DNA from: Asticcacaulis solisilvae
Lineage (GTDB): Bacteria; Pseudomonadota; Alphaproteobacteria; Caulobacterales; Caulobacteraceae
Direction of reading: 5' to 3'
NCBI RefSeq assembly: GCF_017875235.1
Contig: NZ_JAGGMI010000012.1
Coordinates: forward strand, 62,001 to 126,000
DNA length: 64,000 nt
Shown here: positions 52,080-61,041 of the stretch, piece by piece
How the letters are laid out: each line of letters opens with the position of its first letter
Numbering within the stretch: position 1 is the stretch's first letter
Made by a program: the position numbers and the translations under genes
Notes under the pieces: model-generated
Seen by the model: only the letters and a program-made list of their open reading frames with translations
Told to the model about the DNA's origin: nothing
Database searches by the model: none

Positions 52080-53117
52080 TCAATGTATCGTAGTTTCAGC
52101 CGCACGCGGCTTTGCGGCCTGGCGCCGCACAATGGTGTCGCGCCGGATACCGTTCGAAGCCTTGGGCGCCAGCCAGCTGGTCCAGCCCAGCCGGCCACGG
52201 CCATCCAGCTTGAGCGGCGGCGCCTTGGCGTCCTCCATCTCCAGCGCGATGTCCCATTCCAGGTGCTGCGGCGCAAAGGCGTCCAGCGCCTCGGCCACGA
52301 TGGCGAAGCGCGATCCTGTCGGCAGCAGACTTTCGTACTCGCGCAATGTATTGACGCGAATGACGATGCGGAAGGCGTCCGACGCCGTGCGCACCCGCCC
52401 GCCCAGAAGCATGTCGCCGCCGAGCTGGGCATAGGACTGGCCCAGCCGCGTGCGGTCTTCGGGTTCGATGTCGCGCCAGCGCGGCTGAAATTCCAGTACC
52501 CGGACCTTCTGCCTCAGCAGGTGCGACAGGGCGTCCTCGATACCGCCGGCATTGCGCCGCGACGCGAACAGGCTGGCATAATGCAGGCGCGCCCGCGCCG
52601 GAAAGGCCGAGCGGTCGCCGGCACCTTCGGCAGCGCCAGTTACCGCCGCGATATAGGCGGCGAAGCGGTCGTCGCCGGGCCGGTCCGCCATCGGCGCGGG
52701 CTGGCTGTCCGCCCAGGCGCGATAGAAGAACTGCAACATGCGGTTGGACAGCATGTCGAAGAAGCGGCCCACGGGGCGGCTTGTGGCATACTTTTTTTCG
52801 TACAGGACGAACTCGGACATGTGGATGGGCAAGGGCCCCATCGGCCCCGTGAGGCCCAGCCAGTAGCCGCTGACCCGCGCGCGACCGCCCTTAATCTCCA
52901 CCTCATCCAGCGTGCTGTCGGCAAAGCCCAGCGACGGCGATTGCGCCAGATCCACGACGTTTTGTGACGGCAGGCGGGCCCGGCCGACGCGCGGCAGGCC
53001 ATGGGCGCGCGCTTCCGCGCCCCGCAAAAGGGCGAACAGACCCCAGCGCCGGACCATCCCGGCGGCCTGGGCCAGGAAGTTCAGATGTTGTGCTGACGGC
53101 CTGTCCGGGGCGGCCAT
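52080..53117 (-). CDS. tssG: T6SS baseplate protein TssG
   Basis: The 345-residue product has the TssG/VasB signatures: FLAQAAGMVRRWGLFALLRGAEARA near the start, VNL-like PSLGFADSTLDEVE, YWLGLTGPMGPLPIHMSEFV and RMLQFFYRAWADSQPA. TssG links TssF and TssE to the baseplate wedge. Its start lies 37 bases inside the end of tssF, so translation is coupled. The C-terminus carries a tail with GRGRLGWTSWL, as in the family. Confidence 0.93.
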   Translation of the reverse strand: MAAPDRPSAQHLNFLAQAAGMVRRWGLFALLRGAEARAHGLPRVGRARLPSQNVVDLAQSPSLGFADSTLDEVEIKGGRARVSGYWLGLTGPMGPLPIHMSEFVLYEKKYATSRPVGRFFDMLSNRMLQFFYRAWADSQPAPMADRPGDDRFAAYIAAVTGAAEGAGDRSAFPARARLHYASLFASRRNAGGIEDALSHLLRQKVRVLEFQPRWRDIEPEDRTRLGQSYAQLGGDMLLGGRVRTASDAFRIVIRVNTLREYESLLPTGSRFAIVAEALDAFAPQHLEWDIALEMEDAKAPPLKLDGRGRLGWTSWLAPKASNGIRRDTIVRRQAAKPRAAETTIH

Positions 53118-54943
53118 TTGACAAACACTCCTTCGACGGGGGACTCAAACTCGCACTCGGTGAAACTGTTGATCGTGGTGAATTCGGCCAGGAAACGCTC
53201 CAGCACAGCCGAAAAAACGAACAGGCGCGCCCGGTCAAAGGCGCCGTCATCCAGGCGGATGCGGATATGCTGGCCCGAAGCCACCGCCATGCGGTCACCC
53301 CCTGGAACGCGCCGCGACACCCGCCGCGACGACACATTCAGGATGCCGTCGATCTGGCGCCGCGACGAGGCGTCGTCCTGGCGGCCATACAATGTCAGGT
53401 GATCGCGCAGCAGGGACGGATCGCCGTCGGGCTGGTTGACCAGGGTGGTATAGTTCGGCGTCAGGTGGCCGATGATCCTCCAGGCGGCGTCGTGCATGCC
53501 CAGCGGCGGACGCGGACGCGTCGGCGCCCGCACGACGGTGGCGGCGCGCACCGGCAGGCCCGCGACGTTGAAATGGTTCTCGCCACGGAAGGTCAGGGTT
53601 TCCGGCAGTTCGCGGTTGGTGACCAGGGCGCGCACGGCCAGTTCGTGCACATTGTCAATAATGTCGGGATTGCCCGGCGCCGTTAGACTGAGCCAGGTCT
53701 CGGTGCCGACATAGTCGCTGGTCCGGCGCACGCGCTGCTCGCGCGTCGACAGCCGGCGGGCCTTAAGGCGCGTAGCGTAGAACAGGGCATTTCGCCAGTC
53801 ATAAAGCAACGCGCCGAAGGCATAGAGCGGAGCGACCGTACTGGGGTCGGAATTGTCCTTGCCGAAGGCCTTGACGTCGAGAATTCGGAAGACTTCGAAA
53901 TCGATCGGCTTCGCCCGGTCCGGAATGACGTGGTATTCGTGCTCGTACGGCTTGATCTCGACGCGGCCCAGCTGCTTTTCGAACAGGTTGATGGCCGGCG
54001 TGGCGAACAGGCGGAAGTTCGACGGCGTCAGCGCACCATTCAGGGTCGGAACGGCGCGCGAAAACAGGAAGACGACGTCGCACGACGTACCTGACGCCGC
54101 GAAAGCCTTGTCCAGGCCGTCCACGCCGACGAACAGGAAGCGTTCCGGACAGGCGAAATACTCCGTGAGCAGGCGATAGCCCCGGAACGAGCGCACTTCC
54201 GCGGGCAGAAGCGCTTCATCGTCGCCGAAGCCCACCTGCACGGGTCGCGGCAGGTCGATCCAGCCGCCCGCCCCTGCGCCCGACTCGGCATCGCGCGCCA
54301 CGACGGCGATGGTTTCGCCCGCCATCTGGCGGTAAAGCTCGCCCGGAACGGTTTCGGAACCGTCGAGATAGAGGCTGATCAGGCCGGGAATGAGTTTGTT
54401 CAGCTCAACGCCCGGATTGGCGGTAAAACGCAGACGTAAGCCGGCCTCGGCCTTGAAACGCGTTCCGGCGGCAAACGGTGCCACGGCGGCGCGCGAGCCT
54501 AAATACTCGGCCTGGCTAATCTTGATCGGCCACAGGGTTACGTCGTGGGCGGTGCGGAAGATCACCGGCGTATTCTGGTCCGACGCTTGCGCGGTAATCT
54601 CAGTCCCGCGCGGAACCTGCGTGCCGGTGATCAGGCCCGGATCACCTTCCTTGCCCTCGAAGGCGGTGATGCAGATCGCCGGCGTCGGTGCCATGTAATG
54701 CGGCTGGATCGCCTGCAGCAGGTGCTGGGTGAATTCGGGATACTGGTCCTGCTGCTTGAGCTGGACGCGCGCCGACAGGAAGGCCACGCCCTCCAGCAGC
54801 CGTTCGACATAGGGGTCGGGATCGGTCGGCGTCTTCAGGCCCAGCCGGCCGGCCACCGCCTCGTGCTCCTCGCCGAACTCGCGCGCGCTTTCGCGCAAGT
54901 AGGCCAGTTCGTCATTATAGGCTTTTAGCAGACGCGGATCCAT
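53081..54943 (-). CDS. tssF: T6SS baseplate protein TssF
   Basis: The 620-residue product begins MDPRLLKAYNDELAYLRESAREF and includes DPYVERLLEGVAFLSARVQLKQ and FPEFTQHLLQ-type text, the hallmark of TssF/ImpG. Length is normal. TssF forms wedge trimers with TssG and TssE. It starts 3 bp after the tssE stop and overlaps tssG, as expected of a stoichiometric baseplate operon. Confidence 0.95.
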   Translation of the reverse strand: MDPRLLKAYNDELAYLRESAREFGEEHEAVAGRLGLKTPTDPDPYVERLLEGVAFLSARVQLKQQDQYPEFTQHLLQAIQPHYMAPTPAICITAFEGKEGDPGLITGTQVPRGTEITAQASDQNTPVIFRTAHDVTLWPIKISQAEYLGSRAAVAPFAAGTRFKAEAGLRLRFTANPGVELNKLIPGLISLYLDGSETVPGELYRQMAGETIAVVARDAESGAGAGGWIDLPRPVQVGFGDDEALLPAEVRSFRGYRLLTEYFACPERFLFVGVDGLDKAFAASGTSCDVVFLFSRAVPTLNGALTPSNFRLFATPAINLFEKQLGRVEIKPYEHEYHVIPDRAKPIDFEVFRILDVKAFGKDNSDPSTVAPLYAFGALLYDWRNALFYATRLKARRLSTREQRVRRTSDYVGTETWLSLTAPGNPDIIDNVHELAVRALVTNRELPETLTFRGENHFNVAGLPVRAATVVRAPTRPRPPLGMHDAAWRIIGHLTPNYTTLVNQPDGDPSLLRDHLTLYGRQDDASSRRQIDGILNVSSRRVSRRVPGGDRMAVASGQHIRIRLDDGAFDRARLFVFSAVLERFLAEFTTINSFTECEFESPVEGVFVKWPPRTGRQHNI

Positions 54944-54946
54944 CGC

Positions 54947-55474
54947 CTAGTCTCTAATCGTGACGGTCGCCGAGTCGGCTTCGACATCGGTCTTGAAGTT
55001 GATGGGAATGGCCTGGACGGCGGACGTGATGTCGCCGTGGATAATGTAGGTGACGCGGTTTTCGCGCTCACGATCCGACGGTTCGACGTGCAGGCTGTCC
55101 GGACTGATGCGCGGCTCGTAGGCCTTGACGGCTGCCTGGATGTCGCGGGCGCGCTGGGTCACCGCCCGCTGGGTATAGGACTTTCCCGCCAGGTCGGTCA
55201 CACCATAGTTCAGAACCGAGGTCCTGATTTCCGGATACGGCGTCAAATCGAAACCCGACGACAGGCTGACCGTATTGAGCAGCCAGTACAGGTCGCGCTT
55301 GATGGTGTCGCGCAGGGCGGCCTCAGTGAAGCGCTCCAGGCGTGGCACGGAATAGTGCTTCATCGACTCGCGCGACAGTTCGGCCATGGTGCTGTCATCA
55401 CGCAGACCCGGCATGTCGAGATCGGCCGACAGCTTGTCGAACAGGGAGGGATTCAACCGCTCGGCTATGGCCAT
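54947..55474 (-). CDS. tssE: T6SS baseplate protein TssE (gp25-like)
   Basis: The 175-residue product has the gp25-like lysozyme-fold domain (LLNTVSLSSGFDLTPYPEIRTSVLNYGVTDLAG, then IQAAVKAYEPRISP). It is the T6SS counterpart of phage gp25 and caps the sheath at the baseplate. The ATG at 55474 was chosen because AAGG stands 8 bases before it; the longer frame would need a TTG within the end of the preceding gene. Confidence 0.93.
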   Translation of the reverse strand: MAIAERLNPSLFDKLSADLDMPGLRDDSTMAELSRESMKHYSVPRLERFTEAALRDTIKRDLYWLLNTVSLSSGFDLTPYPEIRTSVLNYGVTDLAGKSYTQRAVTQRARDIQAAVKAYEPRISPDSLHVEPSDRERENRVTYIIHGDITSAVQAIPINFKTDVEADSATVTIRD

Positions 55475-55484
55475 GGCGCGCGCC

Positions 55485-56273
55485 TTACCGGAATTCAAGT
55501 TTGCGCAGCGACAGGAGGTCGCGCTCGTCCCCGCTGGAAAGGTTGAGGATATGTTGCCCCAGGCCGGTCACGCCGTTATCGGTCTCGATCCAGCGCGTTG
55601 ACCGCGCCAGAACGTCGTTGACGTCATCGCTTTGCTCGCTGCCCGGATAGCGGACCGGCAGGAAGCCCGCGACCGACTGGCCGCTCTTGAAGCCGATCTG
55701 CACCGGATACCACAACATGTCGCGCAGATCTTTTGCACCTTCGCTCTTCACATATTGCAGCGTGTCGAAGGTGATCAGCCCCCACTTGCCAGCGATGATG
55801 GCTTCGAGTGCCGGACCGAAGCGGCTGTCCGCATCGGCGATCCAGTCGAACTCAACACCGTCCAGTGTGCCAGGCGTATCGGGCGCCGCGGCAAAGGCGC
55901 GTTCCCGCGCCTCGGCCGCCGCATCCATTCGTCCCGCCAGTTCGTGACCCAGCGCCGCCGCCAGATCGGCGGCCCAGGGCTGAGACTTCGTCAGCAGGGC
56001 CACAGGGGCCTTGCCGGCGAAAACCTCGGCGCGCAGGGCCTCCGCCTCGATCGCCTGACCGTAGGCGGTGCTCAGCATCATGGCGTCGGGCGACAACTGC
56101 GCCAGGGCATTCAACTGGGCGCGCGCCTTCGTCCACTCGCCTGACAGGGCAAGCAACTGGAAGAGAAACATCCGGGCTTCGACATTGCCGGGTGTCTTTT
56201 TGACCAGTTCGACGAGTTCGGCCCGCGCCCCGTTCAGGTCGCCCTGACGCAATAGGGTCTCGGCAGAAGACAT
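55485..56273 (-). CDS. tagJ: T6SS accessory protein TagJ (ImpE family)
   Basis: The 262-residue product has tetratricopeptide-like helices in its first half (LLRQGDLNGARAELVELVKKTPGNVEARMFLFQLLALSGEWTKA). A conserved ImpE C-terminal domain follows (YVKSEGAKDLRDMLWYPVQIGFKSGQSVAGFLPVRYPGS). TagJ binds the sheath protein TssB and may help ClpV find contracted sheaths. It is found only in some T6SS subtypes. It lies between hcp and tssE, with gaps of 15 and 10 bp. Confidence 0.9.
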   Translation of the reverse strand: MSSAETLLRQGDLNGARAELVELVKKTPGNVEARMFLFQLLALSGEWTKARAQLNALAQLSPDAMMLSTAYGQAIEAEALRAEVFAGKAPVALLTKSQPWAADLAAALGHELAGRMDAAAEARERAFAAAPDTPGTLDGVEFDWIADADSRFGPALEAIIAGKWGLITFDTLQYVKSEGAKDLRDMLWYPVQIGFKSGQSVAGFLPVRYPGSEQSDDVNDVLARSTRWIETDNGVTGLGQHILNLSSGDERDLLSLRKLEFR

Positions 56274-56288
56274 ACCTTTTACTTGGCC

Positions 56289-56780
56289 TTACTTGGCTTT
56301 GTTTTCGCGGAGGTTATAACCCGACTTCACGACGCCACCGACATTGCCGGTCGAATCCTGCGGCAGGTATTCGAAGTCGATCTGAGCAAAGTTCAGCGAA
56401 ACCGACTCAGCCGGAGCATCGCCCAATGCATTACCGCTGTTGTTGACGCTCGACACCAGGACGTCAGTCAGGGTGATCTTGTAGTACTCCTTGCCGCCTT
56501 CCTTGCCGCCGCCGGCCTTGCGGAAGGTAATAACGGCGCTGGGAATATGTTCACCCGTCGCGCAATGGTTGATGAGCGTTGGCGTCGCCTTGTCAACCAG
56601 CTTGTTGATGGTGATGTCCTGGAAATCGGCCTTGCCCGAACCCGAACCGCCCGCACGCCCGCCCGTGCCCGTCTGCGACACGCCGAAGCTGAAAGAATCG
56701 ATATCGATTTCGCCCTTGTGCTTGGAATCCTGTGACTCGCCAGCAATGCCCTTGAGCATCAGGAACATATCAACAGCCAT
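56289..56780 (-). CDS. hcp: T6SS tube protein Hcp (TssD)
   Basis: The 163-residue product starts MAVDMFLMLKGIAGESQDSKHKGEIDIDSFSFGVSQ, the classical Hcp start. It also has the family's VDKATPTLINHCATGEHIPSAVITFRKAGG segment. Hcp hexamers stack to form the inner tube. The glycine-rich GTGGRAGGSGSGK loop is typical. It lies 53 bp behind tssC, so a separate internal start site is possible but not shown. Confidence 0.96.
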   Translation of the reverse strand: MAVDMFLMLKGIAGESQDSKHKGEIDIDSFSFGVSQTGTGGRAGGSGSGKADFQDITINKLVDKATPTLINHCATGEHIPSAVITFRKAGGGKEGGKEYYKITLTDVLVSSVNNSGNALGDAPAESVSLNFAQIDFEYLPQDSTGNVGGVVKSGYNLRENKAK

Positions 56781-56833
56781 GGTAAACTCCCTTATATTGA
56801 TCGCCGTCCATCATGCGGCGTATGTGATGAAAT

Positions 56834-58321
56834 TTAAGCCCCCTTGGGCAGACGCGAAACCATACTCATCGATACGTCCATGCCTTCCAGCTGGTAATGC
56901 GGGACGAACAGGAACTTCCCCTTGTAATAGCCTGGGTTTTCTTCATCCGGCACGACCTCGACCTGGGCGGCCTTGAGCGGCAGCCTGGCCTTGGTTTCCT
57001 CAGAAGACGTTTCCGGTGCACCATCGACATACTGCATGACCCAGTTTTGCAGGTCACGCTGCAGTTGCGGCGCTTCACGGCTGCCGCCGACCCAGTCGCG
57101 CACCATGCACTTCAGGTAGTGGGCAAAGCGGCAGCTGGCGAAGATATAAGGTAGGCGCGCCGACAGGTTGGCCGAGGCCGTGGCCGCCGGATCGTCATAG
57201 ACCTTCGGCTGGTGCACCGTTTGGGCGCCGATGAAGGTCGCCTGGTCGGTGTTCTTGCGATGGATAAGCGACAAGAGGCCCGAGGCCGACAGCTCGGCTT
57301 CACGGCGGTCCGAAATGGCGATTTCGGTCGGACACTTCATGTCGACGCCGCCGTCATCGGTCGGGAAGGTCGCGGTGGGCAGGCTATCGACCGTACCGCC
57401 GGATTCAACACCGCGGATACGCGTGCACCAACCCCAATCCTTGAAGGCGTCGGTGATACGGACGCCCATGGCGTAGGAGGCATTGACCCACAGATGGTTG
57501 TCGTGCTCGCCGCCGGTATCTTCCTCAAAGTCAAAGCCGTCGACCGGATTGGTCTTGGAGCCGTAGGGCGCGCGACCCAGGAAGCGCGGCATGGTCAGGG
57601 CCAGGTAACGGCTGTCCTCGGTCGCCCGGAACCCGCGCCACGCGGCGTAGTCGGAAGCGTCGAACAGCTTGCCAAGGTCGCGCGGCTGCGACAGTTCCTG
57701 CCAGCTCTGCATGCCCATCAGGCCCGGCGCGGCATTGGAGATAAACGGCGCATGCGCGGCGGCGCCGATCTTGGCCAGGCCTTTCATGACTTCGATGTCG
57801 GGCGCGGTGTGATCGAAGGCGTAGTCGCACAGGAAGGCGCCGTAGGGCTGACCGCCCAGCTGGCCGAATTCCGACTCGTAGATTTTCTTGAACAGCGGGC
57901 TCTGGTCCCACGCCGCGTCGCGGTACTGACGCAGCATCTTGCGCGTCTCGTCCTTGCCGATGTTCAGGACACGGATCTTGAGATCCTTGCCGGTCGGCGT
58001 GCTCATGACAAAATAGTGCAGCCCGCGCCACGCCGATTCCAGCTTCTGGAATTCTTCGTGGTGCAGGATCTTGTTGACCTGCTCGCTCAGCTTCTTGTCG
58101 ATGGCCGAGCGCATGGCGTCGAGCGTGGTGAACACGTCATGGCCGATAACGGCGGCATCGCCCAGGGCCTGCTGGGCCAGGGTCGCCACCGCCGATTCGA
58201 TGCGCGAGGCGCGCACGTCATCCGTGGGCTTGAATTCTTTTTGCAGCAGCGCCGAGAAGTCGTCGAGGCCGCCGATTTCCGATGCGACGGCATCGCCTGA
58301 GCGAAGCGTTTCCTGAGCCAT
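56834..58321 (-). CDS. tssC: T6SS contractile sheath large subunit TssC
   Basis: The 495-residue product has the DUF877/EvpB sheath signatures: HHEEFQKLESAWRGLHYFVMSTPTGKDLKIRVLNIGKDE, YESEFGQLGGQPYGAFLCDYAFDHTAPDIEVM and FRATEDSRYLALTMPRFLGRAPYG. The C-terminus ends in the ClpV-accessible sheath region. With TssB it forms the contractile sheath. It is 23 bp after tssB. Confidence 0.97.
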   Translation of the reverse strand: MAQETLRSGDAVASEIGGLDDFSALLQKEFKPTDDVRASRIESAVATLAQQALGDAAVIGHDVFTTLDAMRSAIDKKLSEQVNKILHHEEFQKLESAWRGLHYFVMSTPTGKDLKIRVLNIGKDETRKMLRQYRDAAWDQSPLFKKIYESEFGQLGGQPYGAFLCDYAFDHTAPDIEVMKGLAKIGAAAHAPFISNAAPGLMGMQSWQELSQPRDLGKLFDASDYAAWRGFRATEDSRYLALTMPRFLGRAPYGSKTNPVDGFDFEEDTGGEHDNHLWVNASYAMGVRITDAFKDWGWCTRIRGVESGGTVDSLPTATFPTDDGGVDMKCPTEIAISDRREAELSASGLLSLIHRKNTDQATFIGAQTVHQPKVYDDPAATASANLSARLPYIFASCRFAHYLKCMVRDWVGGSREAPQLQRDLQNWVMQYVDGAPETSSEETKARLPLKAAQVEVVPDEENPGYYKGKFLFVPHYQLEGMDVSMSMVSRLPKGA

Positions 58322-58344
58322 AATATCCGTCTCCGTTTCGCTAA

Positions 58345-58869
58345 TTATTGGTCTGCGGCTTCGTCGCCGGCCTTTTCGGCCTTGCTGGCGGCCAGGGCTT
58401 TCAGCAGGTCAGGATCCTTCAGGACCTTGTCGAGCAGCTCCTGCGCGCCATCCTTGCCATCCATGTAGATCATCAGGTCGTTCAGCTGCTGGCGGGCTTC
58501 GAGCAGCTTGTTGAGCGCCGGCACCTTCTTGGCGACCTCGCCCGGATCGAAATCGTTCATCGACTTGAAGGTCAGGTCGATCCCCAGCTTGCCTTCGCCG
58601 GTCAGGGTGTTGTCGACATTGAAGGCGGCGCGCGGCGCGATTGCTTCCATGCGCTGGTCGAAATTGTCCATGTCGAATTCGACGAAATCGCGCTTGTCCA
58701 GCGGCTTCTTCTCGACCAGGCTCTTGCCCGACAGATCGGACATGACGCCCATCACGAACGGCAGTTCGATCTTCTGGCGCGCACCAAAGGTTTCAACTTC
58801 ATACTCGATGTGGACGCGTGGCTTGCGGTTCTGGCTGATGAAACGCTGGCCACCTTTTGACGCTGACAT
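58345..58869 (-). CDS. tssB: T6SS contractile sheath small subunit TssB
   Basis: The 174-residue product has the DUF770/VipA signatures RVHIEYEVETFGARQKIELPFVMGVMSDLSGK and FRSMNDFDPGEVAKKVPALNKLL-type text near residue 110. AAGGGGG lies upstream of its ATG. The 178-bp gap before it probably contains a promoter: TTGTAA and GATAGT stand 17 bases apart on the minus strand (weak match). The protein carries an extra acidic tail (KAEKAGDEAADQ). Confidence 0.96.
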   Translation of the reverse strand: MSASKGGQRFISQNRKPRVHIEYEVETFGARQKIELPFVMGVMSDLSGKSLVEKKPLDKRDFVEFDMDNFDQRMEAIAPRAAFNVDNTLTGEGKLGIDLTFKSMNDFDPGEVAKKVPALNKLLEARQQLNDLMIYMDGKDGAQELLDKVLKDPDLLKALAASKAEKAGDEAADQ

Positions 58870-59047
58870 GGCAACCCCCTTGCATAAGGTTCAGGCCTTA
58901 AGCCTGGTGCTTTGTTACGGCCCCGAGGCACGCCAGAGGGCACTGTGATTGCGGGAAACTATCGCCCGCCCTTTTTGCTTTTACAAGCGAATTTCATGCT
59001 TGATTTTATATTAACGCCATTTTTACGCAATCGGACGCGGTAACTGG

Positions 59048-60055
59048 TTAATAGCCTTCTTCCTTTGGACGCGGCATTAGCACGCTACGCGCTTCATGGA
59101 CGCTGTTCGGCGCGATATCCTCGAGCACGGCAAGGAAGTCGAGCGTCACCCACTCGCGCGCCCGCCGCAATGCCATCGGCACCGGACTGGTCGGCTCCTT
59201 GCGGCGGTAATAGTCGCTGATGGCGTCGATCGCACGGATGACATCCTCCCGCGATTCGATCGCACCCGGCGCCCCTACGCCGGCACGCCCGCCGCCGCCC
59301 GATGACGCCGCCGACACGTCTTCGTCCGCCTCGGCGGCGTCATCACCGCCCCCCAGACTGGTAAAGGCCGCAAGGCCCGACCGCATCCCCTTAAGCGCTT
59401 CGTAGGTTGGCGCGAAATTGACCGAAGTACCGCCTTCGGAGTTGGCCGTCATGACGCCGTCGGCGATCCGCAGCGCCTCGACAATCGTGTCGAGCTGCTG
59501 GACGACCGCCTCAAGCTCTTCAGGCGGCGTTTCCTGCACGGCGGCCCGGAACATACCGTAACCATCCTCGCTGTCGCCGTTCAGCGTGAACCGTTCGATA
59601 TCGACGCTCGAATATTCGCCGAGGCGCGGGTGGCGGATAAGGATGATGTTCCTGAGCGGGCCCAGGAATTCCCCTATACGGGTCAGCGCCTCGCAAGGCG
59701 CCTTGCGGCCCTGGAAACCGTATTCTTCCAGCTGCGGGTGGACCGTATCCCAGTAATTGCCGACAAGCCCCGCCAGGAATTTGGCGCCGGTCTCGACGAC
59801 GTCGATCTGCGCCATGCGCGCGCCCGCGCGCATCAGATAAACAGCCAGCGAGATGTCCTTGGTGCGAGCGCTTTGCCCTTCGATCAGACGGACGATGGCG
59901 CGCCAGTCGATATCGCCCTCGTTGGCGGCGCCACCGCCCGCGGAGGTCTCGAACGCCGCCTCGATCTCCTGGCGCTCGCCGTCATATTCCAGGTTTTCCC
60001 CGACCGGATTGTCTTCCGAAACAGGCTCAAGCAGCGTTTCGACATCCACGGCCAT
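59048..60055 (-). CDS. tssA: T6SS baseplate/sheath-assembly protein TssA
   Basis: The 335-residue product has the ImpA N-terminal domain: VSEDNPVGENLEYDGERQEIEAAFE and IVRLIEGQSARTKDISLAVYLMRAGARM, then YWDTVHPQLEEYG. A glycine-serine linker (about 248-265) separates a short C-terminal helical domain (ISDYYRRKEPTSPVPMALRRAREWV). TssA caps the growing sheath. The short form with this C-terminal RRAREW region matches the ImpA type found with TagJ systems. It lies between the OmpA-like gene and tssB. Confidence 0.93.
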   Translation of the reverse strand: MAVDVETLLEPVSEDNPVGENLEYDGERQEIEAAFETSAGGGAANEGDIDWRAIVRLIEGQSARTKDISLAVYLMRAGARMAQIDVVETGAKFLAGLVGNYWDTVHPQLEEYGFQGRKAPCEALTRIGEFLGPLRNIILIRHPRLGEYSSVDIERFTLNGDSEDGYGMFRAAVQETPPEELEAVVQQLDTIVEALRIADGVMTANSEGGTSVNFAPTYEALKGMRSGLAAFTSLGGGDDAAEADEDVSAASSGGGGRAGVGAPGAIESREDVIRAIDAISDYYRRKEPTSPVPMALRRAREWVTLDFLAVLEDIAPNSVHEARSVLMPRPKEEGY

Positions 60056-60077
60056 TCAGCACTCCAGTCTCGCCCAA

Positions 60078-60098
60078 GTCGCGGCGCACAGCCGCGAC
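60078..60098 (-). terminator. GC-rich hairpin between the OmpA-like and tssA genes
   Basis: GTCGCGGC and GCCGCGAC pair perfectly around a 5-base loop, 78 bases beyond the OmpA-like stop and 23 bases before tssA. No T-run follows on the minus strand. It may be an mRNA stabiliser or a weak pause site. Confidence 0.4.
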
Positions 60099-60175
60099 GC
60101 GGCTCTGTTATGAACCGACGATGCACAGGACCACGCGCCCGCTACACCGCCCTACAACTACGCAATACTGAAAAC

Positions 60176-60853
60176 TTAGCTGGCGCGGACCAGCTCGACA
60201 CGGCGGTTGGCCGGCGAACGCTTGGACACACCCGAAAGCGGACGGTTCGGACCAAAACCCTCAGCCTTCAGGCGGCTGGACGACACGCCATTGGCCACCA
60301 GGTAGTCGACGACCGACTGCGCCCGGCGCTGCGACAGGTCCATATTCTTCGAATAGGCGCCGCTTGCATCGGTATGGCCCTCAATGACGAAGGTCATGGC
60401 CGACAGTTGCGGCGACTGCATGGCAGTCACATACTTGGACAATTCCGTCTTGGCACCATCGGTCAGGTCGGCCGAGCCAACAGTGAAGTTGACCTGCATG
60501 GTCAGCTGGCTGTTCGAAGCCGCGGCCGGCTGCGCGGCCTTCCTGCTGGCCTTGGCGACCTGGGCCTTGCCGGCGGCAGGCTTTGCGGCCGCGGGCGTCT
60601 CGGGACGCTTCTGCAGGCTGAACATCTTTTCCGGACCGGTGTCCTGCTGCTTCTTCTGCAGGCTGAACATCTTCTCGTCGCCGATCGTCTTCTGCTCGCC
60701 CTCAGGCGCGGGCGCCGCATCACAGGTGTCGGACATCTTGCAGATAATATCGTCTGTCGTCGTCGCCGACTGCGCAAACGCAGACGTATGCGCAAAGATC
60801 AATCCGGCAGCCGTCAGGCCGCATGCTATGGTTAATCTATTCTTAACGCGCAT
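60176..60853 (-). CDS. OmpA-family peptidoglycan-binding protein beside the T6SS
   Basis: The 225-residue product has a Sec signal peptide (cleavage near AFAQ, residue 28) and a low-complexity stretch (about 45-115) rich in alanine, lysine and proline. The OmpA C-terminal domain covers about residues 118-225, with FVIEGHTDASGAYSKNMDLSQRRAQSVVDYL and the final GFGPNRPLSG and ANRRVEL. It probably anchors the outer membrane or T6SS complex to peptidoglycan (inference). EKMFSLQK occurs twice, at residues 60-67 and 75-82, an internal duplication. Cysteines at 38 and 44 may form a disulfide. Divergent to vgrG. Confidence 0.88.
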   Translation of the reverse strand: MRVKNRLTIACGLTAAGLIFAHTSAFAQSATTTDDIICKMSDTCDAAPAPEGEQKTIGDEKMFSLQKKQQDTGPEKMFSLQKRPETPAAAKPAAGKAQVAKASRKAAQPAAASNSQLTMQVNFTVGSADLTDGAKTELSKYVTAMQSPQLSAMTFVIEGHTDASGAYSKNMDLSQRRAQSVVDYLVANGVSSSRLKAEGFGPNRPLSGVSKRSPANRRVELVRAS

Positions 60854-60928
60854 GGTTATCTTCCTGTTTGTTACTTTTTAACAAAATATACTGCGCAACG
60901 TACGGCAAATTATCCCATTTACAAAACG

Positions 60929-60953
60929 GGCGCAACTGCATTACCCTTGCGCC
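60929..60953 (-). terminator. Hairpin with minus-strand T-run before the OmpA-like gene
   Basis: GGCGCAA and TTGCGCC form a 7-bp stem with an 11-base loop. On the minus strand CGTTTTGT follows. It sits 76 bases upstream of the OmpA-like start in the vgrG/ompA divergent region, so it could be a leader attenuator. Evidence is limited to the fold. Confidence 0.35.
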
Positions 60954-61041
60954 ACAATAATAAATGGTTACCTCATGCCGGCCCTAGCCGCCGGGGAGCC
61001 AGCGAACGCGTCCGCGTCAGGACTGACCGTTAGGGAGTCGC

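Noticed and set aside
58951..58981. Hairpin GCGGG / CCCGC followed by CCTTTTTGCTTTT on the plus strand between tssA and tssB
   Set aside because: The T-run points in the plus direction where no gene exists, the stem is only 5 bp, and both neighbours are on the minus strand; probably chance or a promoter region.
59387..59398. TTAAGCGCTT-like sequence resembling the LacI operator
   Set aside because: It lies inside tssA coding sequence, lacks the outer TGT/ACA bases, and is a partial match only.
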